DNA from: Christensenella sp. UBA1431
Lineage (GTDB): Bacteria > Bacillota > Clostridia > Christensenellales > UBA1431
Assembly: GCA_002329665.1 (NCBI GenBank)
Contig: DCTV01000018.1
Location: 1 to 20,177 of the forward strand
Length of the DNA stretch: 20,177 nucleotides
Direction of reading: 5' to 3'
The notes under the pieces: model-generated
Databases searched by the model: none
Told to the model about the DNA's origin: nothing
What the model saw: only the letters and a program-made list of their open reading frames with translations
Program-made: the position numbers and the translations under genes
Shown here: in pieces, positions 1-7,251 of the stretch
Layout: each line of letters opens with the position of its first letter
Position numbering within the stretch: the first letter of the stretch is position 1

Positions 1-1
1 G

Positions 2-190
2 GGGATGTGCGGGGGCTGCCGGGTGACGGTGGGCGGCGAAACGAAGTTTTCCTGCGTGGACGGCCCGGAGTTCGACGGACACAGGATAGACTTTGACGAG
101 GCGATACGCCGCGCTTCGATGTACAAACCGCAGGAGCAGCAGGCAATAGAGCAGCATAAATGCAGGATGGAGGGTGTTTTCAATGGCTGA
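2..190 (+). CDS. nfnA: NfnA-type ferredoxin-NADP reductase subunit alpha, C-terminal fragment
   Basis: Only the last 62 residues lie in the window; the 5' part is cut off by the left edge. The visible part carries closely spaced cysteines (MCGGCRVTV, then FSCVDGPEFDGH), the C-terminal [2Fe-2S] region of the dihydroorotate dehydrogenase electron-transfer / sulfide dehydrogenase alpha-subunit family. In that family the subunit binds FAD and NAD(H) and pairs with a GltA-like beta subunit. Here the stop codon overlaps the start of gltA by 8 bp, so the two are translationally coupled. Together they resemble NfnAB, the electron-bifurcating NADH-dependent reduced ferredoxin:NADP+ oxidoreductase of anaerobes. 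The function is inferred from the fragment and this pairing; a stand-alone glutamate-synthase accessory role cannot be excluded. Confidence 0.85.
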   Translation, partial: GMCGGCRVTVGGETKFSCVDGPEFDGHRIDFDEAIRRASMYKPQEQQAIEQHKCRMEGVFNG

Positions 191-1583
191 AAAGAGGAAC
201 ATGGCGCAGGAAAAGACCCCCATGCCCGAGCAGGACCCCAACGTGCGCAACAAGAACTTCGAGGAGGTCGCGCTGGGGTACACGCAGGAGATGGCGGTCA
301 ACGAGGCCGCGCGGTGCCTTGGGTGCAAGAACCCGGCCTGCGTACAAGGCTGCCCTGTCAACGTGAAGATACCCGAGTTCATCAGGCGCATTGAGGAAGG
401 CGACTTCAGGGGCGCGTACCTGAAGCTGAAGGAGACCAACTCGCTGCCGGCGGTGTGCGGGCGGGTGTGCCCGCAGGAGAGCCAGTGCGAGAGCAAGTGC
501 GTGCGCGGGAAGAAGGGCGACCCGGTGGGCATCGGGCGGCTGGAGCGGTTTGCGGCGGACTGGTACCTGCAGAACTGCGACGAAAAGCTTGAAAAGCCGG
601 AGTCCAACGGCCACCGGGTGGCCGTGCTGGGCGCGGGGCCGGCCGGCCTGACCTGCGCGGGCGACCTGGCGCAGCTGGGGTACGAGGTGACGGTGTTCGA
701 GGCGTTCCACGCGCCGGGCGGCGTGCTTATCTACGGCATCCCCGAGTTCAGGCTCCCCAAAGCCATTGTGAAGCACGAGATAGACAAGCTTAGGGAGCTG
801 GGCGTTAAGATAGAGACCAACACCATCGCGGGCAAGGCCGTGTCCATAGACGAGCTGTTTGAAGAAGGGTTCGAGGCCATATTCATCGGCACCGGGGCGG
901 GGCTGCCCGCCTTCATGAACATACCTGGGGAGAACCTCAACGGCGTGTTCTCCGCAAACGAGTTCCTGACCCGCATCAACCTGATGAAGGCATATAAGGA
1001 CGGGTACGACACCCCCATCTTCCGGCCGAAATCGGTCGCGGTGGTGGGCGGCGGGAACGTGGCCATGGACGCGGCGCGGTGCGCCAGGCGGATGGGCGCG
1101 GAGACGGTGTACATCGTGTACCGGCGGAGCGAAGTCGAGCTGCCGGCGCGCGCCGAAGAGGTGCACCACGCAAAGGAAGAGGGCATCATCTTCAAGCTCC
1201 TGTGCAACCCGGTGCGGATACTGGGCGACGACAAGGGCCGGGTCAAGGGCATCGAGTGCGTCGAGATGGAGCTGGGCGAGCCGGACGCGTCAGGCCGCAG
1301 GCGGCCTGTCGAGAAGCCGGGGAGCGGGTTCACGCTGGACGTGGACGGGGTGATCATGGCCATCGGCACCTCCCCCAACCCCATACTGAAGAAGACCACC
1401 CAGGGGCTGGAGACCAACAAGCGCGGCTGCATCGTGGCCGACGAGGAGACCGGGCAGACGTCCATCCCCGGCGTATACGCCGGCGGGGACGCCGTCACCG
1501 GCGCCGCCACCGTCATCCTCGCCATGGGCGCCGGCAAAAGGGCCGCCGCTGCCATTGACAGGTATATCAGGGAAAAGGCGTGA
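183..1583 (+). CDS. gltA: NADPH-dependent glutamate synthase small-subunit family / NfnB
   Basis: 466 residues. The N-terminal Fe-S domain is rich in cysteines (CLGCKNPACVQGCP, then CGRVCPQESQCESKC) and matches the DPYD/GltD iron-sulfur domain. An FAD Rossmann motif follows (VAVLGAGPAGLTCAGDLA, near residue 145), then an NADPH Rossmann motif (VAVVGGGNVAMDAARCA, near residue 285), and a C-terminal FAD-binding GVYAGGDAVTGAATVI. Length matches NfnB and homotetrameric GltA (about 465). The start at 183 is chosen because GGAGGG lies 8 nt upstream; an in-frame GTG at 174 has no such site. Coupling to nfnA favours the NfnAB transhydrogenase, which makes NADPH from NADH and reduced ferredoxin in the cytoplasm, over true glutamate synthase. 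Proteins of this family are often annotated gltA. Confidence 0.93.
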   Translation: MAEKRNMAQEKTPMPEQDPNVRNKNFEEVALGYTQEMAVNEAARCLGCKNPACVQGCPVNVKIPEFIRRIEEGDFRGAYLKLKETNSLPAVCGRVCPQESQCESKCVRGKKGDPVGIGRLERFAADWYLQNCDEKLEKPESNGHRVAVLGAGPAGLTCAGDLAQLGYEVTVFEAFHAPGGVLIYGIPEFRLPKAIVKHEIDKLRELGVKIETNTIAGKAVSIDELFEEGFEAIFIGTGAGLPAFMNIPGENLNGVFSANEFLTRINLMKAYKDGYDTPIFRPKSVAVVGGGNVAMDAARCARRMGAETVYIVYRRSEVELPARAEEVHHAKEEGIIFKLLCNPVRILGDDKGRVKGIECVEMELGEPDASGRRRPVEKPGSGFTLDVDGVIMAIGTSPNPILKKTTQGLETNKRGCIVADEETGQTSIPGVYAGGDAVTGAATVILAMGAGKRAAAAIDRYIREKA

Positions 1584-1598
1584 GCATAGGACCGACAC

Positions 1599-1634
1599 AA
1601 AAACCTCGCGGGGTATATCTTCGCGAGGTTTTTT
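1599..1634. terminator. Bidirectional rho-independent terminator between gltA and the ferritin-like gene
   Basis: The arms AAAAACCTCGCG (1599-1610) and CGCGAGGTTTTT (1622-1633) are perfectly complementary around an 11-nt loop. Six T follow on the plus strand, and the A-tract gives a T-run on the minus strand. It sits between convergent genes and can serve both. Confidence 0.9.
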
Positions 1635-1657
1635 ACACTGAAAGAATATTGACGCCC

Positions 1658-2170
1658 TCAGGAATTGCAGGAATTCTTTGCGTAGAGATAATTATACAAT
1701 CCGAAATGCCGCAATTCGTCCGTGATGATCTCAGCCACCATATTGATATACCTCCGATGCCCCATCGCAAACAATATGGTCCGATACTTTCTAACCGCGT
1801 TCTGCTCCCCCATCAGCGCGGTTTTCAGGCCGTCGCAATAGGACGCGGGCTTTACAAAATCGCTTCCGGGATACTCTGGCAGGCTATATCCCGTCAATGC
1901 GTAATAAAGCTGCCGGAACATACCATAGTGCTTCATCTCATCTTCCATGATCCCGGCGATGATTTTTTTGTCTGCCGCTGACGGAGCTTCGTTGATTAAG
2001 TACGCATAGAACATTCGGTCTTCGTTTTCGCCCTGTACTGCATCCTGTATCGCCTGAAGGGCCGCGTTTATATTCTCGTTGGGATCGTACGGATGGGCGG
2101 ATTGGGTTTGCTGCGGTATTGTTGCATATCTCCCGGTTGAGTAGGTGTTCAACATGTCCATGTCGTTCAT
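1658..2170 (-). CDS. Ferritin-like (rubrerythrin-type) diiron protein, possibly spore-associated
   Basis: 170 residues, soluble, no signal peptide. A polar, Gln/Tyr/Pro-containing N-terminus (about 1-35) precedes a four-helix bundle with the usual ligand pattern: Glu in GENEDRMFYAYL (48 or 50), ExxH in MEDEMKHYGMF (E78, H81), Glu in GEQNAVRKYR (E122), and ExxH in TDELRHFGLYNYL (E152, H155). All expected ligands are present, so metal binding is likely. Family members bind or oxidise iron or deal with oxygen; similar small proteins in Clostridia are often found in spore coats, but nothing in the sequence proves that here. The start is supported by GGGAGGAAT just upstream. It is transcribed alone and converges with gltA. 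Confidence 0.8.
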   Translation of the reverse strand: MNDMDMLNTYSTGRYATIPQQTQSAHPYDPNENINAALQAIQDAVQGENEDRMFYAYLINEAPSAADKKIIAGIMEDEMKHYGMFRQLYYALTGYSLPEYPGSDFVKPASYCDGLKTALMGEQNAVRKYRTILFAMGHRRYINMVAEIITDELRHFGLYNYLYAKNSCNS

Positions 2171-2199
2171 TCGGAATTCCTCCCAATGGTTTTGTGATT

Positions 2200-2205
2200 A
2201 TTATA
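2200..2205 (-). promoter_or_regulatory. Candidate -10 box of the ferritin-like gene
   Basis: The minus strand reads TATAAT about 30 nt before the start codon, within GCATATAATAATC. No convincing -35 hexamer lies 16-18 nt upstream. The overlapping CATATAAT also resembles the -10 of sporulation sigma-E promoters, but I see no matching -35. Confidence 0.4.
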
Positions 2206-2240
2206 TGCGTTCGGCTCCCCAATCGCTTATCGTGGGAGCT

Positions 2241-2486
2241 ACCCGCTTTTTGGAATGGAAGCCGCTTGAAACCGGCATCTTCCGGCTGAACCGGGTCAGG
2301 CCGGGGACGCCTTCATCGATACCCTGTGTGCGCAGACCAGCGGCGAGATATTCCGGAAGGGTTCATCATCAACACGACGATTACGGCCTCCTGAAAAACG
2401 CGGACGCCGGTCAGCGGATAAAGGTGCGGTTCATGGGCATTGACAATCAGGGGATAACCCCCATCATCATGGTAGGCGCCAGATAA
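2241..2486 (+). pseudogene. Decayed gene remnant, family not recognised
   Basis: No single frame gives a plausible protein, but three plus-strand frames give short protein-like stretches in order: EWKPLETGIFRLNR, then AGDAFIDTLCAQTSGEIF and FIINTTITAS, then DYGLLKNADAGQRIKVRF leading to MGIDNQGITPIIMVGAR and a TAA at 2484-2486. Joining them needs at least two frame changes. This looks like the end of a gene degraded by indels. I do not recognise the family, there is no start codon with a ribosome binding site, and chance cannot be excluded for any one piece. Confidence 0.35.
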
Positions 2487-2578
2487 TCAAACTTCCGGTA
2501 GCCAGCGCCGCCGTATGCCGTCAATGACGCTCCCTTTCCGAACCGCTTGCATACGTTGGTTGCTTCGAGCATCTGCAT
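2447..2578 (-). pseudogene. Truncated 5' end of a possible ABC-transporter ATPase gene
   Basis: On the minus strand a ribosome binding site (GGGGAGG, 2591-2597) precedes ATG at 2578. The first residues, MQMLEATNVCKRFGKGAS, resemble the first beta-strand of ABC ATPases (consensus like MLEAxNVxKxFG). After about 20 residues the similarity stops: no Walker A follows, and the frame runs to a stop at 2447 with unrelated sequence that overlaps the remnant on the other strand. I read it as a deletion leaving only the gene start. The match is short and could be coincidental. Confidence 0.3.
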
Positions 2579-2660
2579 GATTTCGCAGTGCCTCCCCGCC
2601 GATTTTCTATTTCCCACGCCCGGTTGCACGTTATTTTACACATTTTTATCGTTTCATCGG

Positions 2661-2690
2661 GCATAAGGCAAAACCGCCGGGGGCAGAATA
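2661..2690 (+). promoter_or_regulatory. Candidate sigma-G-type promoter for the small gene at 2721
   Basis: GCATA (2661-2665), an 18-nt spacer and CAGAATA (2684-2690). The forespore sigma-G consensus is GHATR, 18 nt, CATNHTA; the -35 matches fully and the -10 has one mismatch. The predicted start of transcription is about 24 nt before the ATG at 2721. Short motifs like this arise by chance, so it is a hypothesis. Confidence 0.4.
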
Positions 2691-2720
2691 GATACAACAC
2701 ACAAAGAAGGGAGTCAAAAC

Positions 2721-2891
2721 ATGGCAAATGGCGACGGCAAACGGCAGAGGAAGCAGCAGCGCAAGATGAACACCGAGGTGTCCGCCGAACTTGGGGTGGA
2801 GACGCGCGAGCAAAGCGACGCGCGCGCGGCCAAAAACGCCAACGCGGGGACGCAGATCTATCGGCGCTCGAAAGACAGCAGCGATCAGTGA
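2721..2891 (+). CDS. Small basic hydrophilic protein, possible small acid-soluble spore protein-like
   Basis: 56 residues, beginning MANGDGKRQRKQQRKMNTEV and ending KDSSDQ. It is rich in Lys, Arg, Gln, Asn and Ala, with almost no hydrophobic core, no cysteine and no membrane segment. A ribosome binding site (AAGGGAG) lies about 8 nt before the ATG, and a strong terminator starts 8 nt after the stop, so it is a compact single-gene unit. The segment TEVSAELGVETREQSDARAA is faintly like gamma-type spore proteins (TEFASET...QQVRKQNQ), and the upstream motif resembles a sigma-G promoter. Family membership is an inference; it could be any small disordered nucleic-acid-binding protein. Confidence 0.65.
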   Translation: MANGDGKRQRKQQRKMNTEVSAELGVETREQSDARAAKNANAGTQIYRRSKDSSDQ

Positions 2892-2898
2892 CCAACCC

Positions 2899-2929
2899 AA
2901 AAAAGCCCGCGGCTTATGCGGGCTTTTTT
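2899..2929 (+). terminator. Rho-independent terminator of the small gene
   Basis: The stem GCCCGC (2905-2910) / GCGGGC (2918-2923) has a 7-nt loop and is extended by A6 and T6 on either side. The T-run follows on the plus strand; the A-run makes it potentially bidirectional. Confidence 0.88.
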
Positions 2930-3057
2930 CTGTTTTTGGCGGTAAATTCCCCAAGGTAAGCAATAATCGCCGCGCAGAATGAATAAATACTGTTCAAAAG
3001 ACTGTTTTTTTGCAGGGGGAGCATCCGAACGGAATAATGTTGGGAGGAATCGGAAAA

Positions 3058-3792
3058 ATGTCTAATCGTTTGTGCCCGAAATGCGGCAAGGAGTTGAGTG
3101 AAAACGCCCGGATCTGCGGTGCGTGCGGCGCCAACCTCGATGCGCCCGCAAATGACCCGCCGCCCCAGACCGCTCCCCGGGCCAACGCGCCCCGGGCGAA
3201 TGAACCGCAGACCAACGCTTCCCGGGCCAACGCGCCCCAGCCGGCGGCACAGCGGCCCGCGTCCCGGCCGGCGTGGCGGAGCAAAGTGAAGCCCAAACCG
3301 CGCTGGGGGCTTATCGCCGGACTGGTCGTGGCCGGCATAATCATCATTGTCGCCGTGCTTTTCCTGACCGGCGTACTCAAGCTGGGCGGAGCCGCCATCG
3401 CGCCGGAGGAGCTGAACGGGAACTGGACCGGGACCATCAAATTCGACCTGGTCGCCGGGACCGGGGAAAACGCGAACAATTTGCGCTCGCGGACCGGCGA
3501 GTCGCATCCCTTCGCGTTGACGCTGGCCCTCGGGGAGAACGGCAAGGGCACGGCTGCCATCGATTCGGCGACCATCCCCGCCGAGCTTAATGGCTCGACC
3601 CTGAAGCTCAGCGGCCAGCTCAATTCGTCCGCGACCTTCGACTACATCGGCGAGATTTCCAAGGTGGACGGCCGCTATGCCATGACCGGCGACTATACCA
3701 TCGCCTACTCCGGGATGACGCTGCAGGGCAAGCTGACCCTCACCTTGAGCGCCGCGAATTCAAACGCCCTGCTGCCGTCACCGGCCGAATAG
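3058..3792 (+). CDS. Zinc-ribbon membrane protein with extracytoplasmic beta-rich domain
   Basis: 244 residues. The N-terminal zinc ribbon has CPKC (C6, C9) and CGAC (C20, C23). Residues about 25-80 form a Pro/Ala/Asn/Arg-rich linker with repeated RANAP-like units. One membrane segment follows at about 83-105 (WGLIAGLVVAGIIIIVAVLF), then an outside domain of about 135 residues with alternating polar strands (LNGNWTGTIKFDL, GTAAIDSATIPAELNG, GKLTLTLSA) that resembles lipocalin-like or beta-barrel folds. Topology by inference: ribbon inside, C-terminus outside. The start at 3058 is chosen over an in-frame ATG upstream because GGGAGG precedes it by 10 nt. The specific function is unknown; zinc-ribbon/single-pass proteins of this layout are common in Firmicutes. 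It appears monocistronic. Confidence 0.8.
   Translation: MSNRLCPKCGKELSENARICGACGANLDAPANDPPPQTAPRANAPRANEPQTNASRANAPQPAAQRPASRPAWRSKVKPKPRWGLIAGLVVAGIIIIVAVLFLTGVLKLGGAAIAPEELNGNWTGTIKFDLVAGTGENANNLRSRTGESHPFALTLALGENGKGTAAIDSATIPAELNGSTLKLSGQLNSSATFDYIGEISKVDGRYAMTGDYTIAYSGMTLQGKLTLTLSAANSNALLPSPAE
3176..3238 (+). repeat. Direct 18-bp repeat inside the linker of the zinc-ribbon gene
   Basis: CCCGGGCCAACGCGCCCC occurs at 3176-3193 and again at 3221-3238, 45 bp apart (15 codons), encoding the repeated RANAP units. The in-frame spacing means copy-number change would alter linker length without breaking the frame. Confidence 0.85.
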
Positions 3793-3806
3793 TTCTCCCC
3801 TGACAA

Positions 3807-3829
3807 GCGGGCGGCACAATACCGTCCGC
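3807..3829 (+). terminator. Possible weak terminator after the zinc-ribbon gene
   Basis: The stem GCGGGCGG / CCGTCCGC (one G-U pair) has a 7-nt loop and lies 14 nt after the stop codon. There is no T-run, so intrinsic termination is uncertain. Confidence 0.35.
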
Positions 3830-3917
3830 CAACCTCGATATGGAATGGGACAGGCTTTGCGCCGCGCGACCTTTGCGGTGCAGGCCCGTTCTCCCGCGTG
3901 CCGCCTCCCGCACGCAC

Positions 3918-3946
3918 AAAAAGGGAGCGGCTTTTACGCCGCTCCC
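3918..3946 (-). terminator. Rho-independent terminator, minus strand
   Basis: The perfect stem GGGAGCGGC (3923-3931) / GCCGCTCCC (3938-3946) has a 6-nt loop. The A5 at 3918-3922 becomes a T5 tract for minus-strand transcripts. It sits 25 bp past the TAA of the decayed gene at 3972 and about 350 bp past the end of the GGDEF/HD-GYP gene, which it may now serve. Confidence 0.8.
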
Positions 3947-3971
3947 TTCACCGTTTATCGTTTGTCCCGCT

Positions 3972-4290
3972 TTAGAATACGGGTATGGACGTCCCCTTGT
4001 ACGTTTCCTCGATGAACGTACGGACCTTGTCCCTCTTGAGCGTGCCATCAGAGCCTGGATATCATCCCTTTCCTCGTCATCCTTACGTATCCCTGCCCAT
4101 CGTCGAGCACGGGCAGTCGCTGGATCTGAAGTTGGGTGCAAAATACACCAGGGTTCCGGGTTGCAGGTACAGCTTCTATTGCGGAGCCGCCGCCATGTCC
4201 TCATCGCGTAAACGCACCGCTTGCCGCGCATGAACGTCGCGCCGGACGCTATCGCGGAAAGCCCGGCCGAGATGTCTTCACGCGTTTGCC
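3972..4290 (-). pseudogene. Probable frameshifted gene remnant downstream of the HD-GYP gene
   Basis: Minus-strand translation shows protein-like pieces in successive frames: TREDISAGLSAIASGATFMR, then LYLQPGTLVYFAP, then IQRLPVLDDGQGYVRMTRKG, then YPGSDGTLKRDKVRTF running into IEETYKGTSIPVF and a TAA at 3972. The stop is followed closely by a strong terminator, as expected for a genuine gene end. At least three frame changes and an internal stop separate the pieces, so no intact product is made. I do not recognise the family. The longest single frame here (minus, 3740-4231) is Arg/Ser-rich and does not look real. Confidence 0.45.
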
Positions 4291-4294
4291 CCTG

Positions 4295-7135
4295 TCACCG
4301 GCCGTTGCCCCGGATCATACGGACGAACGCATCGGCCAGCGCAGGGTCGAACTGTGTCCCGGCACACCGGATTATCTCCTCGAGCGCTTCTTCCTTGCTT
4401 TTGGCCATGCTGCCGTCCGGGTTATGGACCATACGGTCGTAGCTTTCGACTATGGAAATGACCCGCGCCAGCAGCGGTATCTCCTCGCCGCGCAGCCCTT
4501 TGGGATACCCGGATCCGTCCCACCGCTCGTGGTGGGCCAGCACAACCTCGGCAAGGTCCAGCGTGCCGTCGAAGGAATGCAGTATCCTGTATCCCACGAT
4601 TGGGTGCTGGCTCATCTCGCTCCATTCAAGGCTGGTAAGCATTTTCCGATTGAGCATACCGGGGTCCAATACGATCTTGCCTATGTCGTGCAGGCGGCCG
4701 GCTTCCTTGAGCCGGCGGACGTCCACCTTGGGCAGCCCCAGCGTCCGGCCGAACTTCTGGCAAAGCGCGCCGACCCTGCGGGCGTGCTCCTCCTCGCCGG
4801 GACCGTTCTCGAAAAGCGCCTGCAGAATAGCCTCGAACGCACGGCTGCGCACCTCGTCCCGTTCGAGCGTTTTGGCCGAATACATCCGGGCTTCCGCGCT
4901 GGCCAGCACCTGCATGATATCCTCCTGCGGCTGGCGCTTGGTATCAAATCCGATGGAGAGGCTCCCCCGGATGGCGCGTATCTGCTGCTTCGCGACCTCG
5001 CTCTGTATCCGCTCGACGATGCCCCTGGCGTCCTCCGGGCCTGTCCTGGGCAGCAGGATAACGAATTCGTCGCCGCCCCAGCGCGCGATGATGTCATCCG
5101 CGCGGCAGACCTTTTGCATGACCTCGGTCACCTTTTCCAGCAGCATGTCCCCGAAGGCGTGCCCGAATATGTCGTTGGTCAGCTTCAGGCTGTTAACGTC
5201 GCCCATGACGATGGAAATGGGGAGGTTCCGGGGGGTATCCAGCCGCAGCAGCTCCTCCTCGAAAAAGCGCCGGTTGTACAGCCCGGTCAGCGAGTCGTGG
5301 AAGCTCATGTACTCTATTTTTTTGCGCTGCTCCTTTTTGTCGGTGATGTCCCGGAACACCAGAACGACGCCGACGGTCGCCCCGGCGTCGTCGGTTATGG
5401 GGGCGGCGCTGTCCTCCAGATAATACTGCCTGCCGTCCTTTGACGTAAGCACGGCGTGGTTCCCCAGTTCCTGTACCTGATTGGTTTCAAACACCCTTTC
5501 GATCGGGTCGTCCACCGTAAACCCCCTTTGCTCGTGGGTCAGCGAAAAGACCTCCTTATACGGCGTGCCCTTTGCCTCCTCCAGCGTCCAGCCGGTCAGC
5601 CTGCACGCGACGCCGTTGAGCATCTCGATGTTCCTGTCCGGATCGATGACCATAACCCCGTCCCCGATGGACATGAGTGTCTGCAGGTATTTCGTGCGCT
5701 CATAGGCGAGGTTCTCCTGTGCCTCCCTGCGCTGGACGGCGTTCCAAACCCCGCTCATCAAAAGGGTCATCTCGTAGATGTCGGCATCGTCGTAATCTGT
5801 CGGCTTGTTCCCGAACCCGGCCACCGCGACTATTTTGCCGTCCATGAACACGGGAATGGACATATATCGCGTGAGCGCGACGTGGCCCTGGGGGTATCCT
5901 TTTTTCAGCGGATTGGGCGCGGCGAAATCGTTGACGATAATGGGCTTGCGCTGCCGGACGACCTCGCCCCAGATGCCCGTATCGGCAAGCGGATAAACGG
6001 AGGGCACGTTTTGGACACTGCAATCTTTTATCACGCCTCTGGTCCAGGAGTTAAGCGTGAACTCCTCCCTGTCCTCGTCATACAGGTATATGTAGCCGTA
6101 CCGGCTGCCCGAAAGCTCCAAAAGCTGGTGAAGCGCATAATCGAGCTGTTCCTGCGTGCTTTTGAAGCTGCGGGTGATAACATCCAGCAGTATTTTGTTC
6201 CGCTTCAGCATCCGCTCCTGCGCCATCATGCGGTTGTGATCTTCGGTGATGTCGGCGACGTAGGAGCCGACGCCGTATTTCCCGTTGTTCATGCGTACCG
6301 GAAACTTGGTGGTTCTGTAGACCCTGCCCTGCAAGGCCGCCCTGTCCTCCACCACAGCCCTCCGCTCCAGCGCGGCGCGGTCCATCGCTGTCCTGAGCTG
6401 TGCGCGCTCCGGCTCCAATATCTCCGCGTCTTCCTTGCCGACGATCTCCTCGGGCGCGCGTCCGCAGGAGGCGGCGAACGCCTTGTTAACGAACACGTAT
6501 CTCAGGTTCTCGTCCTTGAGATAGACCATGTTCTCGTCCGCATCCAGGAAGGTCTTCAACAACGCGCTGGCGTTCTCGTATTCCTTTTTTGCGGCGGAAA
6601 GCGAGCGGTTGCTCCTGAAAAGCAGTCCCAGCAGGGCCAGCAGGATAATGATCGCGGCGGTGCCTCCGGCGACGACGCCGGCCTCCACGCTTTCATGGTG
6701 CGCCTCCAGCGCGATATTTTCGGTTATGTCGTGAACCACCGACAAAAGCGCCGTCTTTTTGTTGAATTTGAACGGGTTTGAAGATATCTCGACGGTCCGG
6801 ACATCGCCGTTTGCCAGCCGGTGCGTCGTTTTTCCTTCTGTGTCCGGCCGTCCCGGTTCATCGGCATTCCGCTGCTCGTCAATCTGCCCAATGTTCATGG
6901 ACTGGAGCTGCCGGACCGTATACCCGTAAAAATCCGCCGCAGCCTTGTTGGCATACAGTATGGCTCCGTCTTCCGGATCGGTGACCAGCACCACCGTCTT
7001 ACTGTCGTCGAACAGCTTTTGCAGGTCGGTCATATACACGGCCGGCGCGGCCTCTGCCGTGGGCAAAAAGCAAAAAAACGCTATTATGATAAGGCTTATC
7101 AGGAGAATACGTTTTTTCACAATTTTGCCCCCCAT
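4295..7135 (-). CDS. Membrane PAS-PAS-GAF-PAS-GGDEF-HD-GYP cyclic-di-GMP turnover protein
   Basis: 946 residues. Order: membrane/signal segment (about 10-30), PAS (36-140), second membrane segment (154-173), PAS (190-300), GAF (320-470), PAS (480-600), GGDEF (610-760), HD-GYP (775-946). The cyclase motif is intact (RWGGDEF, GGDEF at 687-691), with a product-inhibition RxxD (R678-D681) five residues before it. The phosphodiesterase has HDIGK (816-820) and HHERWDGSGYPKGL (868-881). The usual Asp in the following (V/A)D-x-YD motif is Glu here (E898 in VESYD). It could therefore both make and degrade cyclic-di-GMP under control of the sensor domains. The ATG at 7135 has no clear ribosome binding site; a GTG at 7120 preceded by GGGGGGC is a good alternative and would begin a classic signal sequence, MKKRILLISLIIIAFFCF. 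Confidence 0.93.
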   Translation of the reverse strand: MGGKIVKKRILLISLIIIAFFCFLPTAEAAPAVYMTDLQKLFDDSKTVVLVTDPEDGAILYANKAAADFYGYTVRQLQSMNIGQIDEQRNADEPGRPDTEGKTTHRLANGDVRTVEISSNPFKFNKKTALLSVVHDITENIALEAHHESVEAGVVAGGTAAIIILLALLGLLFRSNRSLSAAKKEYENASALLKTFLDADENMVYLKDENLRYVFVNKAFAASCGRAPEEIVGKEDAEILEPERAQLRTAMDRAALERRAVVEDRAALQGRVYRTTKFPVRMNNGKYGVGSYVADITEDHNRMMAQERMLKRNKILLDVITRSFKSTQEQLDYALHQLLELSGSRYGYIYLYDEDREEFTLNSWTRGVIKDCSVQNVPSVYPLADTGIWGEVVRQRKPIIVNDFAAPNPLKKGYPQGHVALTRYMSIPVFMDGKIVAVAGFGNKPTDYDDADIYEMTLLMSGVWNAVQRREAQENLAYERTKYLQTLMSIGDGVMVIDPDRNIEMLNGVACRLTGWTLEEAKGTPYKEVFSLTHEQRGFTVDDPIERVFETNQVQELGNHAVLTSKDGRQYYLEDSAAPITDDAGATVGVVLVFRDITDKKEQRKKIEYMSFHDSLTGLYNRRFFEEELLRLDTPRNLPISIVMGDVNSLKLTNDIFGHAFGDMLLEKVTEVMQKVCRADDIIARWGGDEFVILLPRTGPEDARGIVERIQSEVAKQQIRAIRGSLSIGFDTKRQPQEDIMQVLASAEARMYSAKTLERDEVRSRAFEAILQALFENGPGEEEHARRVGALCQKFGRTLGLPKVDVRRLKEAGRLHDIGKIVLDPGMLNRKMLTSLEWSEMSQHPIVGYRILHSFDGTLDLAEVVLAHHERWDGSGYPKGLRGEEIPLLARVISIVESYDRMVHNPDGSMAKSKEEALEEIIRCAGTQFDPALADAFVRMIRGNGR

Positions 7136-7251
7136 TCATGTATTGTCCGGCTGCCACATCAGCCCGGCGGCGGTACGCGGGGGCCATCTCTTGGAAACGG
7201 CCTGTCCTGCTGCGGTCGCCCGGAGATGTGTCCTGCATCATCATACTCTTA

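Noticed and set aside
180..1169. Minus-strand open frame opposite gltA
   Set aside because: Composition is typical of a GC-rich shadow frame and it covers a clear flavoprotein gene.
4136..6781. Long plus-strand open frames (4136-5443 and 5456-6781)
   Set aside because: They lie antisense to the GGDEF/HD-GYP gene, lack ribosome binding sites and family motifs, and arise from codon bias in GC-rich DNA.
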